Shown: in pieces, positions 15,162 to 27,215 of the stretch
Position numbering within the stretch: position 1 is the first letter of the stretch
How the letters are laid out: each line of letters starts with the position of its first letter
Assembly: GCA_022606135.1 (NCBI GenBank)
Contig: JABYQN010000001.1
Span: forward strand, 2,170,001 to 2,234,000
Direction: 5' to 3'
DNA: 64,000 nt
Origin: Fomes fomentarius
Taxonomy: Eukaryota; Basidiomycota; Agaricomycetes; Polyporales; Polyporaceae
Program-made: the position numbers and the translations under genes
Notes under the pieces: generated by a model
What the model was told of the DNA's origin: nothing
The model's input: only the letters and a program-made list of their open reading frames with translations
Database searches by the model: none

Positions 15162-15264
15162 GACTTACTTCTTTGACCCTGTCTGATAGCGGGTGGAACA
15201 AGGAGTTGAAGCAGCGGGATGAAGGACGGAGGAGTCAAGATCACATCCCAGATCTGAATCTTCA

Positions 15265-15289
15265 TGACTCGCGTATGACACGTGAGTCG
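15265..15289. promoter_or_regulatory. Two near-consensus Gcn4/CPC1-type sites upstream of argininosuccinate lyase
   Basis: TGACTCG at 15265-15271 and TGAGTCG at 15283-15289 each match six of seven bases of the bZIP consensus TGA(C/G)TCA. They form an inverted pair about 105-130 bp upstream of the lyase ATG. An ACGCGT follows at 15292-15297. Binding by the general amino-acid control regulator is an inference from sequence and from the pathway. Confidence 0.45.
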
Positions 15290-15430
15290 CGACGCGTCTC
15301 TAGCGGTTAAGCCATCCCAATACACAGGTGGATTATGGAGCATTAAAATAACACTGTCAACTAGGTGTGTACATTGGAAAGGTTTCTTAGGTTGCTTGAG
15401 ATGTTATGTAGATAGAGTGATAGATTATGT

Positions 15431-16349
15431 TCAAGAGTGCAATGCGTTGAGCACCGTGAAGGCGACAGCGGCAAATGTACTTGCGCCAATATATATACCG
15501 ACGCGGACGTTGAAAGTATTGTGGGTGAGGAAGGGGTATGGGACTGTTGATAAATCACATCAGCGTAACGACAAATTAGGTTGAGCACGAAATACGCACA
15601 CATGCCGTTGTAGCTAGCGCAGTATTCAACCCAACAAGAGTACCAGGTACCAAGCACAGCAGCAAGAATCATAGCGCCGTAACGGCTGACATTCTTTGGG
15701 TATTTGCGTTGGAAGAAGTAGAAGTCGATGAATAACGCAATGGCTGGCGCAGCATGCAGCGCAAGATCTGTCTGGAGAGGCAGGCGCTGCGACTCCGGGA
15801 CAGCGGATGAGGCAGTGGGCTCCGCCCCAGTGGCAGCGTTTGGGTCGGCGGGCAGAATCAGATGAGGCATAGCCAAAAGGAGAGTCCAATAGATGACTGA
15901 TATCACAATGGCCAGCTGCATGGGAAGCCACGTGATGAGTGAGGGAACGACAAAACAACGAGGAGACACGGCTTACAGGAAGAGCACACATTAGAAGTGC
16001 ACGTTTTGCGCTCCTTAGAATTTCTAGGACGCGCGTTCGAACGGAAACCTTCTACTGTGATGATGCGGCAAACAACTCACTGGAAGTGGGCATCAGATCG
16101 CACCCAATGCTGGCAAGCATGGTAAGCCAGGCAACGCAGAGACTGTACATTGGCGAGATGAGTCGGACGGGAAACAGTGCTGAAATTGAGATATATGGCG
16201 CACCCTTGTATAGTCAAGAACTGGAAGTGGCCGCCACGCATTTCAGACATTGGCTTGTTTGCGACCACGTCTGGAAGCATGAGATAACCGTAAGTCATAA
16301 CGCACAAAGCGGTCGTGTGCAGGAAAAAGGGGAAGGGCTGGATAGACAT
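15431..16349 (-). CDS. FAR-17a/AIG1-like integral membrane protein
   Basis: Multi-pass membrane protein of the androgen-induced gene 1 family. In animals these are Thr/His-type hydrolases of fatty-acid esters of hydroxy fatty acids. The fungal role is less clear. It starts MSIQPFPFFLHTTALC, continues with MRGGHFQFLTIQG, and after a GT-AG intron WLTMLASIGCDLMPTS. Later blocks are LAIVISVIYWTLLLAMPHLI, then DLALHAAPAIALFIDFYFF, carrying the family's conserved His. The last exon reads MFPYPFLTHNTFNVRVGIYI and ends VLNALHS. Six hydrophobic segments are likely, with about 240 residues. An Ala/Thr/Pro-rich loop (NAATGAEPTASS) separates two membrane spans. The last intron needs the donor ATGT/gtgcgt for a continuous frame. 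Confidence 0.85.
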
Positions 16350-16800
16350 GGTGGTGGGAAGAGAGTGGGGAGTGACCCGTGTTGCGAGTCTGCGACAGCG
16401 ATCAGAATGCCTGGAGTACTGGGAGAAACGGCCTAGGGTAGGGTCAGCTAGCTTATGCAGAGGGGAAGACCAGATCGCATTACTTATAAGACTGGGCGCC
16501 GCCGCAAGTGACCGTGCGCGCGATGACGTCGGCTGCTTTCTGCCATTTTCGATTCCTGGCCGATCGGGCGCTCAGCCACTGGTACTGCTTAGATAAGCGT
16601 TCCTCCCATCCGTCGTCGGATCCGGAACCTGACTGGCCTCGGTTCTTTCTCAACTTGCTCCGCTAGAGGATACTTCAACAACGTTTGCACAGACACGCTG
16701 GCGTTTCGGCCGTAGGTGAACGGGGATAATTCAGGACCAGGTGTCGGCCCGAGGGTGCGGTTCCGCGCTCACTCAGAGTCTGAGTCCATAATCCCTTGCC
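16350..16800. promoter_or_regulatory. Divergent promoter region (AIG1-like / TRAPPC10)
   Basis: This 451-bp gap separates two genes transcribed away from each other and so must hold both promoters. I see no coding region and no strong TATA box. Confidence 0.5.
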
Positions 16801-19800
16801 ATGTCCACACAACCCGTTACAATCACATACTCTGGTCCAGTCCTCTTCCTCTCCACCGACCACTGGAGCCAAATTCATGCATCACTCCTGTCTCAGCTGC
16901 CTCTACGGAACTTGCATTGGAAATCCGCGTCCCGGAATGCCCTGCGATCGATTCAGGAGCTCAACGTCAAACTCATTGCCTATGAGACCTTGCGCGAGGA
17001 CCAGGCTGCGTCACAAGTACCCCAAAGTGTGTTAGAGAAGCCCTTGCTCCATTTGTACATCTTCATCTGCGAGGTGATTGTCGGTGCACCCTCTATGCTA
17101 CTCTCGTCCTTATATTCTTCCCTGAAGGATGGCGAAGCATACCGAGCCACGACTCGTAAGCAAATCAAGGAATGGCATGCCTCCGTAAGCCAGCGCAAGA
17201 ATCAGGAATGGCTCATCGTCCATGTCGTACGACCGGATCAGAATGTCGCTCAGGGAAGGCTGTTCCAGATGAAGACGTCTGTGTTGGATAAAGTGAAGGC
17301 GGACTTTAACGTTGACAAGAAGGATAGGTCAGTGGGAATTGCATATATGTGAGTGGCGCCGTCTTGAGCACCCGAACAGGTGCGTGCAATTGGTGTGGAG
17401 CGCGGACAAGGACAATCCGACTGTATGGGCCGACCTCATTACCAAGGTTAAGGAGGGGGTTTTGTCCTCGTTCGATGCGGCCTTGACCCAACGAGAAGAC
17501 GAGGTGAGACGTTCAGAGGGCCAGAGGCAAATGCCAGGGTGGAACTTTTGCACGTTCTTCATTCTCAAGGTATTCTCAGTATACGTGTATGCGCAATGGA
17601 TCTCATCGTATGCGCATAGGAAAGTGTCGCTAGCTCTCTTGAAGGCATGAATCTCCATGAGGATGCCCTCCACCAGTACTACGAGCTCGAGGCGACTTTC
17701 TCTCAGGTCTTGCGTGAAAAGAACATGTCCTGGTTCGGAACACTTATCACGCCTATGCCCACGGATGACTCTGTGCCCCTCTTGTCCGTTACCAAAAAGC
17801 CATATCGTGATCTTATTCTTGCCAACACTATTTCCGTCTTCGACTTTCGCGTTTATCTCCTAGCTCGGCAATGCGCATTGCTGAGCAAGATTGGAGACAT
17901 GGAGGAGCTCTGCCGGAAAGTTGCGTCTTTCCTGGGCACATTTGCAAGGACCCTCCGAGACGTAGAGGTAATTCAGCTCATCTGTTACTGCGCTACACAT
18001 GGAGCTTAACGACTGTAACGATCGCAGAATACGTTACCTCCGTTCTTCATTGAGTCATGGATCTATTCCTCCGCCCTGAGCGTCGTCGACCAAGCCGATG
18101 AGTGGGCTAAATCTTTGAAACTGGAGAAGACAGCTCTGGCCGCTTTCAACGCCGCAAAGGGAGAACTTGTCGAGCTTGCACGCCATCAAGTGAGCCTTCT
18201 ACTCGGATTGCTGTGCCATGCATGCATGCAACTAACACGACCCCAGCTAGACATCTTAGGGATTGTTACGGGCTTCCTACCGAGAAATCCTCCCTTCTCC
18301 CTCGCTCTGCCTTCGGACCAACTCGAATCCGTAGCGAAGGATCCTAAAGCGAAGCGCGGCTCAATGACAATCACGCGACCAGAGCTTCTATCCAGTCTAG
18401 ACGAGGAAGACACGCTGTATGACCTCTACGTCAACGTCACGAACCGCGCGATCGAACTCTACGCGAGCGCGGGGCGCCGGAAGTTCGCGCTGAAGCTGCA
18501 CGGCACCTTAGCCGCGCTCGATGTGTGCGTTCGCCGTTAATCTTTCCGCATGCAAATTAATCTCGGCTGCGCTGACGTTAACCACCCTTCCCCTCATGTG
18601 ATCTGAATTTGCGATGCTATAGCCACCGCGGCCGCATGGGTAGCGCGCTGCAGACGTACACCTCCCTCCCTGCGCACTACTCGCCGCATGGATGGACGTC
18701 ATTGGAAGCGTTCATGCTCAACCGCGCGCTGACCATCCACGAGGCTGCAGAGAAGCCAAAGGACCGGGAGTGGATACACGTGCTGCTGCACTTCCTGCGG
18801 GCTTATGTCGAGGATATGGGCAGGCAGCTCCTCATCAGTGAGGAAGACGGTGCTGCGTATGTGCAGAGGATGGTAAGCGAGCTGAATGTGGCCACTCAGG
18901 AGCTCGATTCAGGTATGCTCACTGGGCTTCTGGGGTGTGGCTTGGCCGTGCTGACTGATGTCCGTTCTTAGACACACCGTTCCCAGACCATCCGGCCCTG
19001 TCTGTCTCGCTGGCTGGATACGATGCGAAGCTCGCGGAGGACCGAGATGGCTCTGTACTCGATGTGGTAGTTCACAACAAGCTGCCCCGCGTAAGTCATT
19101 GGCGGTGTGCTACAACGTCGGTTCTCATCAGCACCTCTTTATCTTCAGGACCTGCCTATCGACGAAGTGGAAGTACAACTTAGTGGGCGCGAGAATAGTC
19201 GTATAACCTTTACCGGTAAGTCATCCAAGCTGGTTCCTGGGCGTAACGAGTTGTCCGTCTTCTGCCCTGTGAGTTGTCTTTTTTTGCCTGAATCATGATT
19301 GATGCTTATGGAACACATGCAGTCGTCGGCTCCGGGCACATACGGTCTGTTTAGCACACAAATCACGATGTCGCGTCTGCTCTTCCAGTGGAAACACGCC
19401 AAGTCGCCAAAACAAATCCGTGCTGGCAACATGCCGAAGCTCGTACGCATACCGAAGGATCTTAGAGCGGTCGATGTCAAGCTCAAGCAGCCGCCGCGTA
19501 GTACGTACCATTCACACTGTTTTTGTCCTGTTTTGTGATGGCTAACAAGACATTTAAGTCGAACTTGGCACGCCTAGGCAACTAATGGTGGTCCTCTCGA
19601 CGGGCCGGAACAATATCGCGACTGCTACTGTCAGACTGATTGCGCCATCCGGTATTACCTTCGAGTACCTCAAGGCTCAAGTGGTGGGCGATGGTAAGCA
19701 TGGCCGATGTGGATATGTGCGAATGCTGAATCTGCTGGTAGATCCAGCACCCGTTCGCACAGATGACGAATCCATCACATTCCTGGACCTTGAGAAAGAC

Positions 19801-21419
19801 CAAACTGTTGTCGCAGCCTTGCCGCACTCCGACGCATCTGCATACCAGTACATGGTCAGTGAAAGGACCTCCGTGTCTTATGTCAGTCTGCTGACTTTCG
19901 GATAGAAAGTCGGCATCACCGTCGAGTATGTCACCACCTCAGAGCCGGAGATCACTAGGGTCTTGCGTCTTGCGAGAGTGGTCGCCACCTCGCTGCCAGT
20001 GGCGACCACTCTGGAAGACTTCTTTCGCGGAACTAGGTTGTTCACTTCCTTCACACTGTCGTCCACCTCGCACCAACACGTGCGGGTGCGCTCAACGCAA
20101 CTCGTGTCGCCGCCTGAGGCTTCCGGCGTGAAGGTGACGAGCTGTATAGCTCCGAAGCCCATCGTCGTGGTATGTCTCATGTATTGTCCGTTGAGGGGGT
20201 GTCCTGTCGCGCTAATCTCGTCTGTAGACCATCACACCTGCACAACCAGGTCGGTTCCTGTTCCAGATAGATTCATTCAAAGGACAAGGTATGTGCAAGT
20301 TGGCAACCACTTCGCCCAACGTCAACATCAGAATCTGCCTAAATGCCGCCTTCCTATAGCGCGAGATGGTCTGAAGCTACAGATATCATACCGCATGCTG
20401 CGAGAAGGTGGTTGCGACTCCCTACTCCCATGTATAAGAGCTAATGTGGTTCCAACTCGGAAGAGGTCGAGTCATTGATCGAGCAAGCCGTTTCTGAGGT
20501 CGTGTCGGAGAACCCACCACAGGCGCCGCTCCGCCAGGATCTGGTAGAGCAGCTCGTCCAGGCACTCGAGACAGATGCGTCGTGGGTCGAACTGTACGGA
20601 GTCACCGGCGAACTGGTCCCTGCGATCACTCCGGGTGACGACGAGTTAGGCAATGGGCTGCGCCGGGTCCTCGAGGTGTGCTATGCTATGGTTGCTACTA
20701 TACGAGAATAACTATGACTGACCGAGGATACACAGATTCTGAACAAGAAGCGGTCGCCGCTTTCATTTGGCGAATGGAGAGAAATCGTGATTCCCGTTGA
20801 CGTCCCACAGATGCAGGTAGGTGTCGTTGCCAAATTCGCGCATGCTACAGCTGGTATTGACAAGTATTTGCAACGAAGATACTGGCTGCGGCACGGCTGC
20901 AGATACTAGACAATCCATTCTCTACTGGAGTGGACAAGACGGAGAAACGAACCCGGCCTTTGTATGCCGGCCAGCCGATCTCAGCCCTGCTCTCGGTGCA
21001 CACATCATTCCACTGGTCTCCACCGGAGGATACGAAGGTCGATAGTTATCTGATGCGGTATGATATCGAGGACATCATCCACGACTGGTTGGTCAGTGGG
21101 CGCAAGAAGGGCGACTTTGTCGCGAAGGTACAGTTGACCGCCTGATATCTTCTGTAATGGCTGGCTGAACAGTGATTAGGATGGTGAAACCTTCACTACT
21201 CCAATCACGCTCATAGCTCTTCATCATGGCGAAATTGCTCTGCCAAGAATCAGCGTGATTGCGCTACCCATTGCAGGGGAGGAGCAGCACAGAATGCGCT
21301 CAAGTATCGTGCCTGGGTGCGAGACGCATCAGGTGCATGGGGCAGAGAAAGTACTTGTCTTGCCTCGCGGAGGACGTAGTACATTCTTCGTGAACATGGG
21401 CACGAACAACAGCGCGTAG
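16801..21419 (+). CDS. TRAPP II complex subunit TRAPPC10/Trs130
   Basis: Large subunit specific to TRAPP II, which activates the Ypt31/Rab11 GTPase at the late Golgi. The N-terminus is typical: VTITYSGPVLFLSTDHWSQI, then RNLHWKSASRNALRSIQELN. Later exons include CVQLVWSADKDNPTVWADLI and FFIESWIYSSALSV, and an alpha-solenoid region with LHFLRAYVEDMGRQLLISEE. The C-terminal half is beta-rich, and the last exon ends VFFVNMGTNNSA-like (exactly STFFVNMGTNNSA), stop at 21417. About 17 introns are present and the product has about 1,200 residues. ATG 16801 is immediately followed by the conserved block, so the start is secure. The neighbour upstream is divergent; CMR1 follows in the same direction after 274 bp. 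Confidence 0.88.
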
Positions 21420-21545
21420 ATGTACTTGTACCAGTACTTATGCAAACTATTGGCTGGACAATTCGTGTATTGACGAACAAGCGCCGTGACTAGTTGTGAC
21501 AGCGCTCTGACGCCAAACGTAACGGAAGTGACACTTCGTGACATT

Positions 21546-21572
21546 ACGCGTATCCGACCAGTGATCACGCGT
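21546..21572. promoter_or_regulatory. Pair of ACGCGT (MCB-like) boxes upstream of CMR1
   Basis: ACGCGT occurs at 21546-21551 and 21567-21572, about 120-150 bp before the CMR1 start codon. In ascomycete yeasts this hexamer is bound by MBF and drives G1/S genes. Its use here is inferred. Two copies within 27 bp is unusual for a hexamer expected about once per 4 kb. Confidence 0.45.
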
Positions 21573-21693
21573 GGCCACGCGGTGCCGAGTTTGGTCACGG
21601 TCGTGGTCCTTCCCTCTTGTTCCCCTCACATCTTGTGCCCACACTATCCCATCTCTGCAGCAAGCTACATTCTACTTTACATAGGAAAACGCC

Positions 21694-23995
21694 ATGTCAG
21701 ATACCTCCGACTAGTGAGTGCAGCATCCTAGCGGCGGCCCCTCGTGGTTAGATTTGCTGATATTTACACAGCGAGCGGGACCGCCTGGCAACCATTGCCC
21801 GCAATCGCGAGATTCTAGCACAGCTAGGTCTTGCAGATGCAGCCGCAGCGATAAAACCCATAAAGCAGGCGAAGAGCACCGCGAAGCCTATCCAACCGCG
21901 CGTCAAGAAGCCGAAGGAACCTACTATGCCCACTCGGCAGTCCACTCGGCTGAGGAAAGCTCCTGTAGTTCTAAATGAGAGCCCCGCAGCAAAAAGGAAG
22001 CGTGAGGTGAGCCTCAGACTTACACTAGAAGAAATGATGCCATTGTGGTTGTGGCTGTTGTAGCACGAAGAGGAGGACAGACGGCGGAAGGAAGAAGAGG
22101 AGCGTCTGGAAGCAGCCGAGCGGGAGCGCAAAGCGAAGCGACCTAGGCATCATGACTTAGATCTATCTACCTTGACGGATAACGTCTCCCAGGAAGAGTT
22201 GAGTGGATTCCGGAACACTTTCCAAGAAGTGTTGAAGACGCCACGCCCCCGTGGGACGAGCGGAGACGACGCTTATGTCTTCGACGACGAGAATGAGGAA
22301 GAGGCAGAAGTCAAGGAGCTCAAAGAAAAGCTTGGGAAACTGAAGATTGTCGCTCGGGCAAAGGTCACCCAGGATCGAATCTACAGCGCTGCCTACCATC
22401 CCGAACCAACTAAGAACCTGATCTTCTTTGGAGGTAAGTCCTGACAACTTCCTGTCGCCCCTCGCTCATTGGCAAGTACTCTTTTAGACAAACATGGCCA
22501 GTTGGGCATCTGGGATGCACGAGCTCCGGTAGACGAGCCTGGTGACGATGACGACGACGACACCCCTGTGGAGGACAGAGAAGGTGGCAAATACTACCGT
22601 CTACAGATGCATTGGCCGGCCACTTCCAAGTCGTCGATATCATCTGTCAAGTTCGATCCGATCGACGCATTCAGCGTACGTCCCCCCACGAACTTTCCCT
22701 ATCAAACTGCTCACCAGCACCGTAGATATACACCAGTGCATACGATTGCACCATTCGGTCACTCTCGTTGGCATCTGGCATTGCTACCGAGATCTTTGCG
22801 ACGGACGACGTTCTGATCACAGGTGTCGACCTTCCGCCACATGGGCATGAGATGTGGATATCGGACGCGGCAGGTGGTATCACACACATGGATCTTCGGG
22901 CTCACCGTTCCCATGCAAAGCGGTACGCGCTGTCTGAGCAGAAGATCGGAAGCGTCAGTGTCAACCCGACACGTCCATACTTCCTCGTTACTGCTTCAAA
23001 CAGCCGTCAACTGAAGTAAGTGGGAGTTTGCACTCATACGTTCCCGTTGCTTAACCGGAGTATCTTAGAGTATGGGATACTCGTATGCTCGAGACCCTAA
23101 GCGGACGTTCTCTTCGCTCCGCTCCGAGTTCTCCCGGGCCATCGTCGCCCCGTTCTCCCTCCAAGCACAGAAACAAGCTCGTGAGCGTGGTCACACTCCC
23201 CACGGAAGTAGATAGCGAGGCGATCGAGAAATTCCTCGCGTCCAAGCGGGGTGAACCCACTGTGCGTGCGTCGTGGACCCATGGCAAGTCAGTGAGTTCC
23301 GCCTATTGGGACCCCCGTGGACGATCCATCGTGAGCACGAGTTACGACGACACCATCCGACGTAAGTGTGCGTCTATGTTCACCTTCAACACTCATCTCA
23401 TGTGTCTTTGCAGTATGGGACATGAAGCCTTCTTGGTATGACAAAGACGCTCAATTCCCGACCTCACGCCCGTACAGCCAAATCAAACACAACTGCCAGA
23501 CGGTGCGCCACCCCTGGTTTTGCCGTCAGATGTGTTCCTCATTGACAAGTCTCTCTGATAGGGCAAGTGGTTGACGATCCTGAAAGCGACATGGACTCCG
23601 AATCCGGATGTCTACCCACACTTCACTGTACGTGAACATGTCTGCGTCCTCTGTTCCTCTATATATAGATGATGGTCCGCGTACTGACATTAGTCGATAG
23701 ATTGGCAACATGGACCACTCTATCGACATATTCTCCTGTAAGGTGAGCTAGAGACAGACATATTCTCGAGAAGATGCTGATGAGATTGTTCAGGGTGACC
23801 ATATCGCTAAACTAGCCGACAAGAGCAAGTGCGTGCTTTACCACACTGTTTTTTGATTATGAATCGACTGACGGTTGAGTACCTAGGATTACCGCTGTGC
23901 AAGCAGTTACTTGCTCCCATCCAAGCATCGTGGAGCGCGTTGCGTCAGGAAATGCGAGCGGTAGATGTGCCTTGTGGGCCTCGGCAGATTCATGA
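21694..23995 (+). CDS. CMR1: WD-repeat protein CMR1/WDR76 (damaged-DNA-binding)
   Basis: Nuclear WD40 protein that binds damaged DNA and chromatin at stalled forks, with a role in genome stability (family knowledge from yeast Cmr1). A tiny first exon (MSDTSDY) leads into YERDRLATIARNREILAQLG and a basic disordered segment (TRQSTRLRKAP), then a Lys/Glu/Arg coiled coil. The beta-propeller includes DRIYSAAYHPEPTKNLIFFG, KHGQLGIWDAR, SVYTSAYDCTIRSL, SYDDTIRLWDM and GNMDHSIDIFSCKGDHIAKL. It ends SGRCALWASADS. The Asp run after EPG lies between the first two blades. About nine short introns are present and the length is close to 520 residues. Two ACGCGT boxes lie upstream. Confidence 0.92.
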
Positions 23996-24142
23996 GAATC
24001 GTTCTTCCTATCGTTGTCCCCTTGTTGTGTATGTTCTGTTCGACTCATCTACGGTAGTCTTGGTTTGTTCTGTATCGAATGTAATATCACTTTCGCCACC
24101 AACATTGATCATAACACTCGGAAGACTGGAAGGGTCAAAAAG

Positions 24143-24236
24143 CGTCACCTGAGCGATTCGAACACTCGCGGGCAAAGCCCAACCGCTGACAGCTAGAAAT
24201 AGCAGGCGATCCCGTTAACCACTCCGGCAAAGTGAC
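24143..24236 (-). tRNA. tRNA-Ser(GCU) with a 12-nt intron
   Basis: Read on the minus strand, GTCACTT pairs with AGGTGAC as acceptor stem (one G-U) and the discriminator base is G. The D arm carries AGTGGTTAA. The anticodon stem is ATCGC with GCGGT, and the loop is CTGCTA plus A, giving anticodon GCT. Between loop positions 37 and 38 lie twelve bases (24188-24199), the canonical tRNA intron position. The intron contains CTAGC, which can pair with the anticodon. The long variable arm (GGGC-TTT-GCCC) is the mark of tRNA-Ser. The T arm is GAGTG-TTCGAAT-CGCTC. The mature length is 82 nt without CCA. The gene lies in the spacer between CMR1 and the oxygenase gene. Confidence 0.93.
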
Positions 24237-24374
24237 TTACTGATTTTTGAACTGTAACATGGCCATAAATACACGGGCTCAATATCCTGTCGATTCCCGA
24301 CATCATCGGAGCGGGACCATGCTCAAGCCTCTTTCATAGTCTGTCACTTCTCTTACTGTGCTGGCCGCATAAAC

Positions 24375-25318
24375 ATGGCGAAGAAGACTAAGGCTACTCT
24401 TTCTATTTCTTCTACCCCTCCGAAACCACCACAGGTCACTTTCCCAGAGATATCACCCAAGCAAGGGCTAGATTGTCGTGTTCTGCTTGAAGACCAGATT
24501 CTCCTCATCGATGTCGGTGCTGTCTCCGGATCCTACTTCAGACAGTCTCGTGCAGTTTCTGCTGAACGTGCACTCAGGACCTTCTTTCTCCAGAAGAATG
24601 CAAGACTTACGTGAAGTTTATTGATAGCCTGCCGTTGGAGCTTACGCCTCCAAAGAAGCGAGGAGAGGCAGACCGGGTTAACCGTACGTCTGCATGCGAC
24701 TGCCTGCCCTGACCACGCTCCCATCTCCACTCCATGAAGACCGAATGTCCATAACCTCCCTGTACTTCGCGAAGAGGCTATACGATGTACTTGCCCCGCA
24801 CCTGCCCGAGTTCCCGTACCCGGCGTCGGCGAAGCAGCCTGCAGGCGCGACCTCTCGCGCCGCGCACTCCCTCAACTCGAACATCCGTGTCTACAGGTAC
24901 ACGCCCGGACAGCACTTCGGTCCGCACTATGACGATGCCGTGCGCGATGCTGCGACGGGAGCCAAGTCCGAGTGGACGCTGCTCATCTACTTGACGGGGG
25001 CGCAAGATGGTGTAGAGGGCGGCGAGGTATGTGTCCTTTCCCGAGTGATATCATGTACCAACGCACCGAATGATACCAATTATGTCAGACTATCTTCTAC
25101 AAGGACCAACGGGGGAAGCCTCGTGTGTCCATCGTACCTCCACTTACTCGCGGTACAGCACTGTTGCATCGGTGCGTGTCAATCGTCGTGAAACGATGTC
25201 CTGGTCTCTCTCACCCATTGTTCTCAGTCATGGACAGGACTGTCTACTTCATGAGGGGTCACCGGTTGTGAAAGGGAACAAGTACGTCTTGCGCTCGGAC
25301 CTGATGTTCATGAAATAG
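24375..25318 (+). CDS. 2-oxoglutarate/Fe(II)-dependent oxygenase (prolyl 4-hydroxylase-like)
   Basis: Likely a non-heme iron dioxygenase that uses 2-oxoglutarate and O2. The substrate is unknown. Spliced exons read LDCRVLLEDQILLIDDLLSP, ECKTYVKFIDSLPLELTPPK, then the core NIRVYRYTPGQHFGPHYDDA with the first iron ligands (HxD in HYDD). A Trp-Thr-Leu-Leu-Ile-Tyr-Leu strand (near 24975) and EGGET follow. The distal His is in LLHEGSPV, and KYVLRSDLMF supplies the basic residue for 2-oxoglutarate. There are four introns and about 240 residues. The N-terminus is Lys/Ser/Pro-rich with no signal peptide or membrane span, so the protein is probably cytosolic or nuclear. This differs from secretory collagen prolyl hydroxylases. 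Confidence 0.87.
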
Positions 25319-25371
25319 CAATGTAATCCGAGTACCCGTGGCAATACACACCGTACCGTGTTCATGTACCA

Positions 25372-26968
25372 TCACCTCCGCCCCTTCGATCTTTTCTTCT
25401 TGATCAACGGCATACCAGCCTCCACAACATCGTCGTCGCGATCCATATCGTCCTTTCCACCGCTATCTTCCCGCCTGCGCTTCTTTCCATGCCCGCCTCT
25501 GATACCCTGCTCCTTCAGCTCCTGCGCTGCCAACCGCCCAGCCTCATCCACGCGCTCACGCAGAAGGGCGACCTCCTCCTTGTCCACCGGCCACAGCTCC
25601 AGCTTCTTCTCGATCACTTGCTCGATACGCAATACGAGCTCGACATCGTACTGTGTCACGAGTGTGATGGACTTCCCTGAACGGCCGGCGCGCGCTGTGC
25701 GGCCGACACGGTGAATGTAGTCCTTCGAGTGTGTAGGAATATCGTAGTTAATGACGACGTCGACGGACGGAATATCCAGGCCTCTTTATGCGTTGGGGAT
25801 GCAATTGTAAGTTTTTGTCTCCGGAGGTAGAATCTTGCTGGGGCTTACCGACTAGCGACATCGGTCGCTACGAGGACCTTGCGGCCACCACTCTTGAACT
25901 TGCCGAGGGCGCCCAGTCGTGCACTTTGGCTGAGTTGTCCATGCAAGGGTATTGCCGGGAATCCCAGCGAGCGTAATATGATGGATACTCTGGGAGGGTC
26001 CTGAGGATGTGAGTTGCATGACTGACTGTGTAACCGAGACAGACCTTTGCGCATCGTGTACTGTTCGCGTGAAGATGATTATGGAGTTTTGTGAGAGTGT
26101 GTTGGCGAGGTGGACTAGGTGCACGTCCTTCTGAGGCAGCGGCATGAGGAGATAGTATTGTAACAAGGTTGATACAGTCGAATATCTTCGCAGGTTGTCA
26201 GATTGGGCATCACAGTCGAACGGCGGACGTACTTCGAGTTTACTTCTACACGGACGGGGTTGGACAAACTCGCACGCTGCAGCTTTGCAACTTTTGTGGT
26301 CATGGTAGCCGAGAAGAGATATGTCGTACGCTCCTTCGGTATGAGCTTCAGGATCTGGTCTAGCTTGGGTCCGAAGTCCATGTCCAGCAGCCTGTCGGCT
26401 TCATCAAGGACCTGCGAATACCCATATGGTGAGATTCGCCGCTCCGCAGCACAACGCAATGACTACTGCTCACCAAGAACTGCAAGTTCCGTAGACTGAA
26501 CCCCTTGGTGTCCTCCAGATGCTCAAGCAGCCTCCCAGGCGTCGCGACGATGACATGCGGCTTCTTCGCCAGAGCGATCTTCTGCGGCTGAATATCCACA
26601 CCTCCAATAATGGTCACGCATCGCACGCCCATCGCAGACCCCAAGCTCTCAAATTGTTGCGCTATTTGAAACGCAAGCTCGCGTGTCGGCGCGATCACGC
26701 ATGCGAATAGGCCCTTGGGCTCCTCCCAGAGCTTCTGGAGGATTGGGAGCGCAAAAGCAGCAGTTTTTCCAGAGCCTGTAGAAGCAACACCAATAATATC
26801 GCGCCCTTGTAAGGCCTGCGGGAGGGCCTCTGCCTGAATGTCGGTCGGGGTGTTGAAGTTGAGCTTCTCGAGGGCTTCGAGGAGCGGGTCGATGAGACCG
26901 AGGGATTTGAATGTAGGCGGGGATGTAGGCGGAGGGGTTGAGGTAGACGCTTCTTCCGGCGACGGCAT
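25372..26968 (-). CDS. RRP3: DEAD-box ATP-dependent RNA helicase RRP3 (DDX47)
   Basis: Nucleolar helicase needed for 18S rRNA maturation. After an N-terminal Ser/Thr/Pro stretch ([18 protein letters not shown]) the full set of motifs is present: Q motif [13 protein letters not shown], motif I ASTGSGKT, Ia [43 protein letters not shown] and [15 protein letters not shown]. The C-terminus is Lys/Arg-rich with [10 protein letters not shown] and KKKRSKGRR, a likely nucleolar signal. It has about 440 residues and five introns. ATG 26968 lies directly before the disordered leader. Longer frames upstream have no ATG that would be preferred. It is convergent with the oxygenase gene 53 bp away. Confidence 0.95.
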
Positions 26969-27215
26969 GGCTGAGAGGATGAGACCAAGAAATGATACTG
27001 AGGCAAGTTGGAGCACGCTGAAGATGGTCGAGGAGAGACGAGCATATACTTAGCGCTTCAAACATTTTCGACACAGGCGCCGAGCCTCCGATATATCGGA
27101 CCGCAGGAACGGTCGTATTCTATTCTCAGCGTAATACTAATAGTTCTCAGCTATTACGCGACCAGTACATGCATGATGCATTTCATGGCGCCGAAGTACA
27201 GTACAGATGCAGAAC

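Noticed and set aside
24014..24196. Short + strand open frame between CMR1 and the oxygenase gene
   Set aside because: It covers the antisense of the tRNA gene and shows no coding features.
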